A DNA stretch of 64,000 nt from CAZIVP01 sp964542915 (GTDB lineage Bacteria; Calditrichota; Calditrichia; Calditrichales; Calditrichaceae). The stretch is from contig CAZIVP010000004.1 of the NCBI GenBank assembly GCA_964542915.1, forward strand, positions 1 to 64,000, in the 5' to 3' direction. The translations under genes were made by a program, and so were the position numbers. Shown piece after piece: positions 28,160-36,292 of the stretch. Numbering within the stretch: position 1 is the first letter of the stretch; each line of letters starts with the position of its first letter. The notes beneath the pieces are model-generated. The model saw nothing but the letters and a program-made list of their open reading frames with translations. It was not told the DNA's origin and did no database searches.

Positions 28160-28799
28160 AGAAAGCGGGTGTAACCCGATGCTGAGCTTATCGTTATGCG
28201 TGCAAATTTTAAAATGCATTTACAATCGGCCGTTATCTCGAGTGCAAAAATACCATTTGGTTTTTGCAGCGGGATTTTTAAATCATTAAATTTACAAATT
28301 AATATTTGTGTCGAATATTATAATAAATGTAGACACAACCATTTTTTAGAAGAATTGAAATTGGCTCAAAAAACGGAATTTTCCCACAGGAATGCCTAAG
28401 ACAAAAGTTCCATACTTTTATTTCGTACTATATTATTGCAAACCGTCCCATCTTCTATTTCATCGCCAATCGATACCATTGTCCTTAAATTTTAATGGTT
28501 GTAGAATAAGTTAACAACCGATCCTAAAGCGCCGCTGCAATACGCTCTTTCGGGTATAATTTTCACTATTAGGAGCGCCGGCGTTTTTATAGAAAATCTG
28601 TAAAAATACGGCGGTGCATGCACCTTTAAATGCTTATAATGGCTTACTTCTTGTACAAAGATCACGGACGCTCTGCGTCCTCTAAAACAGGTGTATTTTT
28701 CACTATCCGGTAATAGAAAAATTCTTTTTTGTTGAAGCGCACGATTCTTATTCACCATATAGGCGAGACTCAAAAAGCACGCCGCCGCGCATTCATGAT
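28160..28799. other. 640-bp intergenic stretch with small inverted repeats
   Basis: No gene is recognised. The first half is AT-rich. The second half has several palindromes: GGTTGT/ACAACC arms at about 28498-28519, GGTGCATGCACC at about 28612-28623, and a hairpin at 28666-28680 related to those of the 21-22 kb repeats. It separates the plus-strand cytochrome operon from a convergent minus-strand gene. Confidence 0.6.
28654..28681 (+). repeat. REP-like hairpin related to the 227-bp repeats
   Basis: Reads TACAAAGAT, then a short spacer, then the hairpin GGACGCTCTGCGTCC (28666-28680). In the 227-bp repeats the same place reads TACAAAGAT, spacer, GGCGCTCCGCGCC. The shared lead-in, the central TCY loop and compensated stem differences suggest one repeat family. 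Confidence 0.6.
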
Positions 28800-31028
28800 T
28801 TACCGCAACAAGATCATTTTACCTGTTAAACGGACGCCCGTTTCGCTCGACAGACGGCAGTAATAAACGCCGCTTGCCAGACCGCGCGCCTCGAAGATCG
28901 CCGTATGCTCGCCGGCCCGCAGGCGGCGATTCAACACGGAACGCACCTTCTTCCCCAGTAGGTTGTACACGTCCAAACGGATGTTCGCGGGCGCCGGCAA
29001 ATAAAAGCGGATCACCGTCGAAGCGTTAAAGGGATTGGGATAGTTCTGACGCAGCCGGAAATGCGACGCCCTGCCGTGCATGGATTGTTCATGCAATCCC
29101 ATCGCGGTGCTGTCGGCGTGCGGATCGTAGGCGAACAGTACGCCCTCCTCATAGACCACGAAACCGATGCTGTCGCCCGCCAGCTCATAATTAAATTGCG
29201 CGTACGTGGCCGTATCAATATGAAGCGGCGTGAAGCAATTGTATAACGCGTTATAGGCCAGGGCGCCGTGTTCCTGCCGGCATACCGCCAAACCCGTCTG
29301 ACCCTTCCAGTTGCCGTTGACGGGATGGGATGCGTCCGAGCGGGTAAAGGTACTGTACGCCGAACTCCCGCCCTGATCCGTATCGAGAATGACAAAATGA
29401 TCGTATAGATGCCGGTACGTATAGGTATAATGCTCATAACCGTAAGCAAGCTCGTGTCGTGCGCCGCTCACGCCGTCGTAGAGGATCACGTTGCTTCCGC
29501 CATCCTGAAAGAAGGTGATAAAGTCGCGGTTGGCGGTCCAGCTCACGCTTTCGTCCACGCCAACCTCGTGCCAGGTATCCGTGCCCGGGGTGTAGATATA
29601 CACAAACGGTCGTCCCGTCGGCAGATGCGGAATGTAGCCCAGGATATTGCGCCGGTTTAACTGCGTGTAGGAGCCGTCGCTGTGCGATTGGAACGATTGC
29701 ATGGTTTGCCGGCCGGCGTTGTAACTGTAAACCACAACCGTATCTTTTTGGTATAAATCGCACGTAGCTGCAGACCAGCCATCGGAAGCGTATGTTTTCA
29801 TGATATGGTGATAACTGACGGGCGGCGCCGGCATGGCGGTTTGCACGGTCGTTTGATCGCCGATATCCATAGCGATCAGGTTGGTTTCATCATTATCGAG
29901 TAATACACTGCGCCCCAGGGAACGAAGCGGAAAATCATTGGACTGGATCAGGTCCGTCGTGTGCGTAAAGAAGGAACTGGTCTGGCCCGAATAAATCCGG
30001 TAATGGATGGTTTCGTCGCCGCCTTCCACATACGTGGAAATGACGCTGCAATCCGCGCCGTTCAGCTTCATTACAATACGCAGGCCGTCGCCGCTGTACA
30101 TGTAGTTGAAAACCGTGGAATCGATTTGACCGCTTTCCGTATTGAAAGCATAAAAATGGGCTTTGTACTCGGGATGGGAAACTTCCGTTTTATAAAAAAA
30201 TGAATACACTGTGCGCGGTTCTAAACAGGCGTTATTGTCGTACGTCGCAAACGGTTCAATTTGTGTGTGCGGTTTATGGAGTTTGAATGCGCCCGTTACG
30301 GCGCTGTAGCCGCCAAAATAATCCTCCTGATTACCGGAATAATCATCATGATAAAAAACAAAGCCTTTATCCAGAATGGTATGCAACAGGTCGTGTTCAA
30401 CGACGAGCTCATTGAACTGCCGCCGGATCCGGCTATAGGTGAGAAGGGTGTGATGGTTCATATCGTTGGAGGAGCGAAGTTCAAAAAACAGATAATCTTT
30501 TTTATCACGGCAACGCCACAGGTCAAATTCAGGGTCGCAATCCGGTTTGGTGTAGGCAAAATGTTTCCAGGCGTCCTCATGGGCGTCAAACACATAACAT
30601 TTTTCGGACGTCAGGAACCAGGCCGTTGAAGCGTAGGCACCGTGACTGTAAATATCATCGATACGTGCACCCTCATAAATCAAAGTGTGAAACGATTGGC
30701 TCCGGGCGTTGAACGCAACCGCAATCGAATCGTCCCAGACCAGCGCGACCTCTTCGCCCGCCGAAGAGACATTGCTCCAGCCCTGTGGTTTCACATGGCC
30801 GGCATATCTGTGCCATCGATGGCTATGGGTCTCGTACGCCAGTACATCGCCGCTGTCGCGCTCCAGCCATATCAAACAATTGCCGCCTGCCGAAGCCTCG
30901 TAGTTGCTGTAACTGAGATCGTCTCCCATAGGCTGGGCGACCCAAAGACCCTTGTTTTGCGCCGGAGCGAATGACGCCGTGAAAAACAACGTAAACAGCA
31001 AAAGCGTCGTTTTTAGATTTGCTTTCAT
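28800..31028 (-). CDS. Secreted beta-propeller-like protein with C-terminal sorting domain
   Basis: A 742-residue exported protein of unknown role. It starts with a signal peptide (MKANLKTTLLLFTLFFTASF then APAQ). The body is made of many short beta-strand repeats with 'W..Y..' and 'VYSYNAGRQT'-like units, suggestive of a beta-propeller. The last ~85 residues are the 'NYPNPFNASTVIRFYLP' sorting/FlgD-like domain ending 'GVYYCRLSSETGVRLTGKM', the type used in FCB-group bacteria for secretion and surface attachment. It is convergent with the cytochrome operon. Function not recognised. Confidence 0.8.
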   Translation of the reverse strand: MKANLKTTLLLFTLFFTASFAPAQNKGLWVAQPMGDDLSYSNYEASAGGNCLIWLERDSGDVLAYETHSHRWHRYAGHVKPQGWSNVSSAGEEVALVWDDSIAVAFNARSQSFHTLIYEGARIDDIYSHGAYASTAWFLTSEKCYVFDAHEDAWKHFAYTKPDCDPEFDLWRCRDKKDYLFFELRSSNDMNHHTLLTYSRIRRQFNELVVEHDLLHTILDKGFVFYHDDYSGNQEDYFGGYSAVTGAFKLHKPHTQIEPFATYDNNACLEPRTVYSFFYKTEVSHPEYKAHFYAFNTESGQIDSTVFNYMYSGDGLRIVMKLNGADCSVISTYVEGGDETIHYRIYSGQTSSFFTHTTDLIQSNDFPLRSLGRSVLLDNDETNLIAMDIGDQTTVQTAMPAPPVSYHHIMKTYASDGWSAATCDLYQKDTVVVYSYNAGRQTMQSFQSHSDGSYTQLNRRNILGYIPHLPTGRPFVYIYTPGTDTWHEVGVDESVSWTANRDFITFFQDGGSNVILYDGVSGARHELAYGYEHYTYTYRHLYDHFVILDTDQGGSSAYSTFTRSDASHPVNGNWKGQTGLAVCRQEHGALAYNALYNCFTPLHIDTATYAQFNYELAGDSIGFVVYEEGVLFAYDPHADSTAMGLHEQSMHGRASHFRLRQNYPNPFNASTVIRFYLPAPANIRLDVYNLLGKKVRSVLNRRLRAGEHTAIFEARGLASGVYYCRLSSETGVRLTGKMILLR

Positions 31029-31150
31029 GTTCGACCTCCGTAGAAAAAATATACCATCATATCGCCGGTATCCGGCTCATGCCGGGCAAAGATTTTCTAT
31101 CTGCGCCTTTATCGTCGGTGTTCCGGCTTCTTCATTTAAGCGGAATGTAG

Positions 31151-32227
31151 TCATTGTCCGCTCTGCCAGACGATCTTGCCCGACGTGTCAATATAGGCGT
31201 ATTGATCGGGATTCTGTTGGGTCATCACAAAGGCGAGGCCGTGGTAAAAGTCCTCCGCCATCACGTATTGCGGATCGATGACCACATTGCCTTTGCTGTC
31301 GATAAATCCCGTTTTGCCGTTTTGTACGATTTTGGCCCTGCCGTCGTGAAAAGCGGCCGCCAGTTCGAATTGCGGCTCGATTTTAAAGCGACCTTCCGTA
31401 TCGATAAAGCCCCATTGCTCGCCCTGCATCATATTGGCAAGCCCTTGCTTAAAGGCGGGCGTGCCGTAATAGCGGTAACCGAACGCGGGTTCGATGATCG
31501 TTTTTCCGTTGGTATCGATAAAACCCCATTTGCCGTCCACCATCACGGCGGCCAGTCCCTCCGCAAAATGGGACGCCTGTTCGAACGTAAAGGGTATGAC
31601 CGTTTTGCCTTCTTGGTCCACATATCCCCACCGGCCGTTTTGTTCAACCGCGGCAAAGCCTTCCGCAAAATTGTGCGCCTCCTCGAAGGTCGGTTCGATC
31701 ACGAAGACGCCTTTCTTGTTGATAAAGCCCCATTGACCATCCCGGGCAACCGGCGCCAGACCGTCTTTGAAATAAGCGCTTTTGCGGCTGTTAAAATCGA
31801 ACGACGCTTTGATCGCGAGCTTGCCCGTTTGATCGATAAAGCCGGTTTTTAACACGGTTTCGCCGTTGTTTTCACTTCGGATCATTACCTGCGCCAGACC
31901 ATCGCTAAAGTCTTGCGCCCAACCGTAGGACGGCTCGACGATGTACTCGCCGTTCTTGTCGATATAGCCCCAATCGCCCGCAATGGCCACACGCGCCGCC
32001 CCCTCTTTGAAATAGTTCACTTTGGAGAATTGCGCCTCGATGACGGTTTTGCCGGCGCGGTTCATGAAACCGAATTTCCATTTCAGACCGTGTTTCATTT
32101 TAAAGCTTGTACGGACAGGGTAGAGGACCTCGCTCTCTTCCCCGGCCGTGGCGCCGGACATGAAGAGTAGTACGACGCTCAGTAATGTAATGGTCGTCAA
32201 ACGTTTTAAAGTGAAGGATACAAGCAT
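31151..32227 (-). CDS. Exported WG-repeat protein
   Basis: A 358-residue exported protein built from eight to nine WG repeats, each like 'GKWGFIDTNGKTIIEP' and followed by an 'A..F..G.A.V' strand pair. The start at 32227 (MLVSFTLKRLTTITLLSVVL) is chosen for its AGGAGG site about 7 bp upstream and because it gives a clean signal peptide; the frame extends ten codons further. WG repeats are common but functionally unassigned. It lies upstream of the secreted propeller protein in the same direction (122 bp apart), possibly co-transcribed. Confidence 0.9.
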   Translation of the reverse strand: MLVSFTLKRLTTITLLSVVLLFMSGATAGEESEVLYPVRTSFKMKHGLKWKFGFMNRAGKTVIEAQFSKVNYFKEGAARVAIAGDWGYIDKNGEYIVEPSYGWAQDFSDGLAQVMIRSENNGETVLKTGFIDQTGKLAIKASFDFNSRKSAYFKDGLAPVARDGQWGFINKKGVFVIEPTFEEAHNFAEGFAAVEQNGRWGYVDQEGKTVIPFTFEQASHFAEGLAAVMVDGKWGFIDTNGKTIIEPAFGYRYYGTPAFKQGLANMMQGEQWGFIDTEGRFKIEPQFELAAAFHDGRAKIVQNGKTGFIDSKGNVVIDPQYVMAEDFYHGLAFVMTQQNPDQYAYIDTSGKIVWQSGQ

Positions 32228-32608
32228 ATTCAGCCTCCTGTGGGAATGATGGTTCATGTATGTTTACAAAAGTTTACAGGCTCCCATCGGGCGATCATCC
32301 GGTGGATTTATCGGCATCAGTATCCGCAGATTCATGGCTAGTATCCTGAACAGGGTAGCGTCATCGAACTTTAACCGACATACGTTAACCAATCCTTTGG
32401 CGGGTGATGCAATCCGTTCCGTTGCAAGGGCGTTACCGTTCTGGCGCCGCGGCAGGTTCAGATAGATGCGCAGATGCATACGCAAGATAGGCAGGCGCGT
32501 CGGAAAAATAAATGAAAAAAATATTTTTTTCACAAAAAATTTTGACCGGCTTCACCCGCCTTTCGATTGGACCAGCCCAACACCTTCTTTTGATATCCAC
32601 ACAGGAGT

Positions 32609-32624
32609 TGTAGAATATTCCACA
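32609..32624. promoter_or_regulatory. 16-bp palindromic site, copy 1
   Basis: TGTAGAATATTCCACA, an inverted repeat with one mismatch, differs by one base from the perfect palindrome at 43100-43115. Its centre is about 130 bp upstream of the -12 part of a sigma-54-like element and about 175 bp before the first gene of the metal-efflux block. This is the position expected for an enhancer-binding-protein site. Confidence 0.6.
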
Positions 32625-32732
32625 CTTATCTGTTTACTATTCTTCAGTTTTTTCATGGATCGACCGCCGGCTTCAAATTTTATTATCCATTAATTCAGTA
32701 ATTTCAAAAGGATACGTAATGCTGTTTTGAAC

Positions 32733-32748
32733 TGGCACGCCTTTTGTC
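32733..32748 (+). promoter_or_regulatory. Sigma-54-like promoter upstream of the Cus-type operon
   Basis: TGGCACGCCTTTTGTC fits the -24/-12 consensus TGGCAC-N5-TTGC with GT in place of the last GC; the GG-to-GT spacing of ten bases is exact. Predicted start of transcription is near 32758, about 30 bp before the first start codon. Confidence 0.6.
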
Positions 32749-32789
32749 TCTAACCGGCTCTTAACGATCAAACAAGAGGACGGATACGA

Positions 32790-33164
32790 TTGTCAGTAAA
32801 AACATTTGTGGTTGTCGTAAGTATGGTGATTGGGATGCTTGGAGCGGTTCTGTTTTTTCCGTTACCGCTGGAAAACCATTATACATGCCTGTACCACCGG
32901 CTGTTACAGAGCGAACAACGGGTTAAGGCGCCGGAGGACGAATCCGCCGGTCAACGTCGCCAAAACCGGCCGCTTGACAGGGATACGCAGGACGCCGGCG
33001 TCCACGAGCACCATCCGCAACTTCTCAATCATTACTTAAACGGATACGCTTTTTTGTGGTGGACCAGTTTGCTCTTACTGGCCGCCGCGTTCTTTAAACT
33101 AAAAAGGATGCATTCAACACATACATTCAACGGAGGCACACATGGATCTGAACCGTCCGTTTAG
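32790..33164 (+). CDS. Small membrane protein at the head of the metal-efflux operon
   Basis: A 124-residue protein with an N-terminal membrane helix ('FVVVVSMVIGMLGAVLFF'), a hydrophilic His-containing middle ('DAGVHEHHPQLLNHYLNGY') and a C-terminal helix ('FLWWTSLLLLAAAFF'). The start is TTG with AAGAGGA about 9 bp upstream; an ATG at 32823 is the alternative. It overlaps the TolC-like gene by 23 bp, so it belongs to that operon. I do not recognise a family; the histidines may bind metal. Confidence 0.65.
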   Translation: MSVKTFVVVVSMVIGMLGAVLFFPLPLENHYTCLYHRLLQSEQRVKAPEDESAGQRRQNRPLDRDTQDAGVHEHHPQLLNHYLNGYAFLWWTSLLLLAAAFFKLKRMHSTHTFNGGTHGSEPSV

Positions 33165-34443
33165 ATGCTATCGGATAACGCGAACTTTTTTAATGCTCTT
33201 GCTGTTGACAGGCAGCGCTATGGCTCAACAGAGTACATCTGCCGTTTCACTTGAATCTTTAATAGAAACAGCGTTGCAAAATAACCCTGAATTACAGGCA
33301 CAGCAGCGAACGATTGAAGCAAGCCGCACCGCTGTTCCGCAGGCCGGATCGCTGCCGGACCCTAAACTCAATTTAAATCTCATGAACATGCCTGCGAACA
33401 CGTTCAAATTTGATCAGGAGCCGATGACCGGCAAACAGGTAGGCGTGATGCAAACCATCCCGTTTCCCGGCAAGCTCGGCCTTAAAAGCGATATTGCCCG
33501 CAAGTCGTCGGAGGACGCCGAAGCGCACTATGAGGAGCTTAAAAACCGCATCGTTCGTGATATCAAATTGAACTATTTTGAACTTTTTTATATCGATGAG
33601 GCCATCCGCACCACCGAAAATAACGAACAGCTTATTTCGGAACTGGTGGAGGTGGCGCAGACCAAATATCAGGTCGGCAAGGGCCTGCAACAGGATGTGT
33701 TAAAAGCACAGGTGGAGCGCTCCAAAATGATGGATCGCCTGATCAATCTAAAGCAAAAGCGCCGTACGATTGTGAGTGCAATAAATACCCTGTTGAACCG
33801 TCCGGTCGATACGCCCATCGAAGCGGTAAAGGAACCGTTGTACGAACCCATCGTCTTGTCCCTGGATTCATTGCTAGCTTATGCAGCGAAGTATCGCCCG
33901 TTGTTGAAACAATGGCAGGCCAGAAGCAAACAGAGCGCACTGAAAAACGCGCTGGCCAGAAAGCAATACTGGCCGGATTTTAGCCTGAGCGTCGCTTACA
34001 CGCAGCGCGATGTATTGCAGAGCGGTGCGGGCGGCGTGGATTTCTTGTCGGCCGGTGTGAGCGTCAAACTGCCGCTCTATTTCTGGCGCAAGCAGGACAA
34101 ACAGGTGGAGGAGAGCGTCAACCGTCGACGGGCCACCGAGTCCGGCGCCAAGGACGCCCGGAACCGCGTATTGAATCGACTGGACGATGTGTATGGCGAT
34201 TTGCAAAAGGAGATGGAGCGCATCGAATTATACCGCACCGGAATCATCCCGCAGGCGTCGCAGTCGCTGGAGGCCGCAACCACCGGTTATCGCACCGATA
34301 AAGTGGATTTTCTGACGCTGATCGATAATACGCTGACGCTCTTCGACCTGGAATTGGCCCAAAAGCGCATCGTCAGCGAGTACCACAAGAATATAGCACG
34401 GCTGGAATACATTGTCGGCTTATCACAGGAAGAAATGCAATAA
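33142..34443 (+). CDS. TolC-family outer-membrane efflux protein (CusC-like)
   Basis: A 433-residue outer-membrane channel of the RND metal pump. It has a signal peptide (LMLLLLTGSAMAQQ), then two outer-membrane-efflux repeats with long coiled coils: 'LIETALQNNPELQAQQRTIE', 'YFELFYIDEAIRTTENNEQL' and 'VEVAQTKYQVGKGLQQDVLK'. The second repeat contains 'ARKQYWPDFSLSVAY'. The strong GGAGG site lies inside the end of the preceding gene. It is followed by CusB-like and CusA-like genes, giving a complete tripartite pump. Confidence 0.93.
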   Translation: MDLNRPFRCYRITRTFLMLLLLTGSAMAQQSTSAVSLESLIETALQNNPELQAQQRTIEASRTAVPQAGSLPDPKLNLNLMNMPANTFKFDQEPMTGKQVGVMQTIPFPGKLGLKSDIARKSSEDAEAHYEELKNRIVRDIKLNYFELFYIDEAIRTTENNEQLISELVEVAQTKYQVGKGLQQDVLKAQVERSKMMDRLINLKQKRRTIVSAINTLLNRPVDTPIEAVKEPLYEPIVLSLDSLLAYAAKYRPLLKQWQARSKQSALKNALARKQYWPDFSLSVAYTQRDVLQSGAGGVDFLSAGVSVKLPLYFWRKQDKQVEESVNRRRATESGAKDARNRVLNRLDDVYGDLQKEMERIELYRTGIIPQASQSLEAATTGYRTDKVDFLTLIDNTLTLFDLELAQKRIVSEYHKNIARLEYIVGLSQEEMQ

Positions 34444-34468
34444 TAATTTTATGTTGTGGAGGACATAC

Positions 34469-36250
34469 ATGAACACCATCATATCGAAATTTGTATTTGC
34501 GACTGTTGTGCTTCTCTCGCTCGCATTATTTTCATGCGGTTCCGAATCCGGGAATCAGCAAAAAGCACAACGTGCGGACCAACAGGAACAAACACAGCTC
34601 TGGACCTGCCCGATGCATCCCGAGGTGATCAAAGAAGAGCCGGGCGAATGTCCCAAATGCGGCATGGATCTGGTACGGGTCAAACAGAGTTCGGCACAAC
34701 CATCCGATGCGGACGAACACGATCATCAAACTCACAGGGAAACGGCGTCGGATGCAGAACAACAGCTCTGGACCTGCCCGATGCACCCTGATGTGATCAA
34801 AGAAGAGCCGGGCGAATGTCCCAAATGCGGCATGGATCTGGTGCGGGTCAAACAGCGTTCGGCGCAACCATCCGAACAAAAGCACGATCAAAAACGTGAG
34901 CAGGAGGCGGCAGAGGAAGCCGATATCCAACTCTGGACATGCGGCATGCATCCCGAAGTCATCCGCGAGGAACCCGGTCGTTGTCCCAAATGCGGTATGG
35001 ATTTAGTGCCGGTGAAGCAATCGGGCGGTAAAGGCAAGAGCGCGGCCGAAGGCGACGGCGACGTCCTTTACTGGCAGGCGCCCATGGACCCTACCGAGAT
35101 TTACGATGAACCGGGCAAATCCAAAATGGGTATGGAGTTGATTCCGATCTATGAAAGCGATGCGTTCCGGGGCGGCGGTACGGTGGTCATCGATCCGGTT
35201 ACGGTTCAGAATATGAATGTGCAAACCCATCGGGTTCGTCGTACGACCTTTCAACGCACGATCCGAACGGTGGGCAGCGTTCAGTACAATGAAGAGAACA
35301 TGCATGTTGTTTCCACCAAAATATCGGGCTGGATCGAACGATTGCATATCGATTACACGGGCGCGCCGGTTAAAAAAGGCCAACCGTTGATGGAAATTTA
35401 CTCGCCGGAGCTGGTGACCACCCAGCAGGAATACTTACTGGCGCTGCGCAACAGGGACGTCATTGGTAAAACGAAATTCAGCAGCATCCGCGAAGGCGCC
35501 GAGTCGCTGCTGCGTTCCAGCCGGCAACGGCTTTTGAACTGGGATATTCCTGCTTCCGAAATCAAGCGCTTGGAGGAAAACGGTACGGTTCAAAAAACGC
35601 TCACTCTGGAAGCGTTGGCCCGCGGCGTGGTTATTGAAAAAAACGTGGTCGAAGGTTTGCATGTCAAAGAAGGCCGAACTGTGTTTAAAATTGCGGACCT
35701 CTCGAATGTCTGGGTGACGGCCAGCGTTTACGACAATGAAGCGCCGTGGATACAGGTGGGACAGGCGGTCAGTGTGGCCCTTTCTTACCAGCCCGGCGAC
35801 ACCCTGAAGGGAAGCATTTCTTACATATATCCTTATCTGAATGAAAAAGCACGCAGCGTGCAGGTACGCATGACCTTTGATAATCCGCAGCAACGGCTGA
35901 AGCCGGGCATGTACGCGGACGTGATCATCCACGCCGATCCCATTGAAAACGCGCTGGTCGTACCCGCGGAAGCGGTTATCCGGTCCGGACAGCGCAACGT
36001 GGTTTTTGTGGTGCACGAAGGCGGCCGTTTCCAACCGCGGGAGGTAACTTTGGGCAGCGAAGGCGCCAACGGCCTGCTACACGTTAAATCGGGCTTGTTG
36101 GAGGGCGAATCCATCGTAACATCCGCCCAATTCCTGATTGACAGCGAAAGCCGCCTGCAAGAGTCGATCCAAAAAATGCTGCAGGAAAAACGCAAGGCGC
36201 GCCAGGCGAATAATGCCTCGAAGTCCGAACATGAGGCGCACGCCCATTAA
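34469..36250 (+). CDS. cusB: CusB-like periplasmic adaptor with three heavy-metal-binding domains
   Basis: A 593-residue membrane-fusion lipoprotein (lipobox 'LALFSCGSE', Cys23). After the N-terminus come three tandem heavy-metal-binding domains of the form 'TCPMHPEV...CPKCGMDL' at about residues 43-73, 99-129 and 154-184, then a fourth Cys-less copy ('APMDPTEIYDEPGKSKMGME'). The adaptor body follows, with barrel-sandwich 'ISGWIERLHIDYTGAPVKKG' and beta-barrel segments. These domains hold Cu(I)/Ag(I)-type ligands (Cys, Met, His). The start at 34469 is set by the TGGAGGACATAC site. The C-terminus is His-rich ('SEHEAHAH'). Most relatives have one or two such domains. Confidence 0.92.
   Translation: MNTIISKFVFATVVLLSLALFSCGSESGNQQKAQRADQQEQTQLWTCPMHPEVIKEEPGECPKCGMDLVRVKQSSAQPSDADEHDHQTHRETASDAEQQLWTCPMHPDVIKEEPGECPKCGMDLVRVKQRSAQPSEQKHDQKREQEAAEEADIQLWTCGMHPEVIREEPGRCPKCGMDLVPVKQSGGKGKSAAEGDGDVLYWQAPMDPTEIYDEPGKSKMGMELIPIYESDAFRGGGTVVIDPVTVQNMNVQTHRVRRTTFQRTIRTVGSVQYNEENMHVVSTKISGWIERLHIDYTGAPVKKGQPLMEIYSPELVTTQQEYLLALRNRDVIGKTKFSSIREGAESLLRSSRQRLLNWDIPASEIKRLEENGTVQKTLTLEALARGVVIEKNVVEGLHVKEGRTVFKIADLSNVWVTASVYDNEAPWIQVGQAVSVALSYQPGDTLKGSISYIYPYLNEKARSVQVRMTFDNPQQRLKPGMYADVIIHADPIENALVVPAEAVIRSGQRNVVFVVHEGGRFQPREVTLGSEGANGLLHVKSGLLEGESIVTSAQFLIDSESRLQESIQKMLQEKRKARQANNASKSEHEAHAH
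34595..34875 (+). repeat. Recent tandem duplication inside the CusB-like gene
   Basis: Bases 34595-34707 and 34763-34875 (offset 168 bp, i.e. 56 codons) are the same 113 bp with six differences (~95% identity), mostly silent. They encode the first two metal-binding domains; the third is more diverged. The low divergence points to a recent in-frame duplication. Confidence 0.9.
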
Positions 36251-36292
36251 TGCAAAGCGAACCCGGAATATGAATGTTGGAGAAAAGCACTT

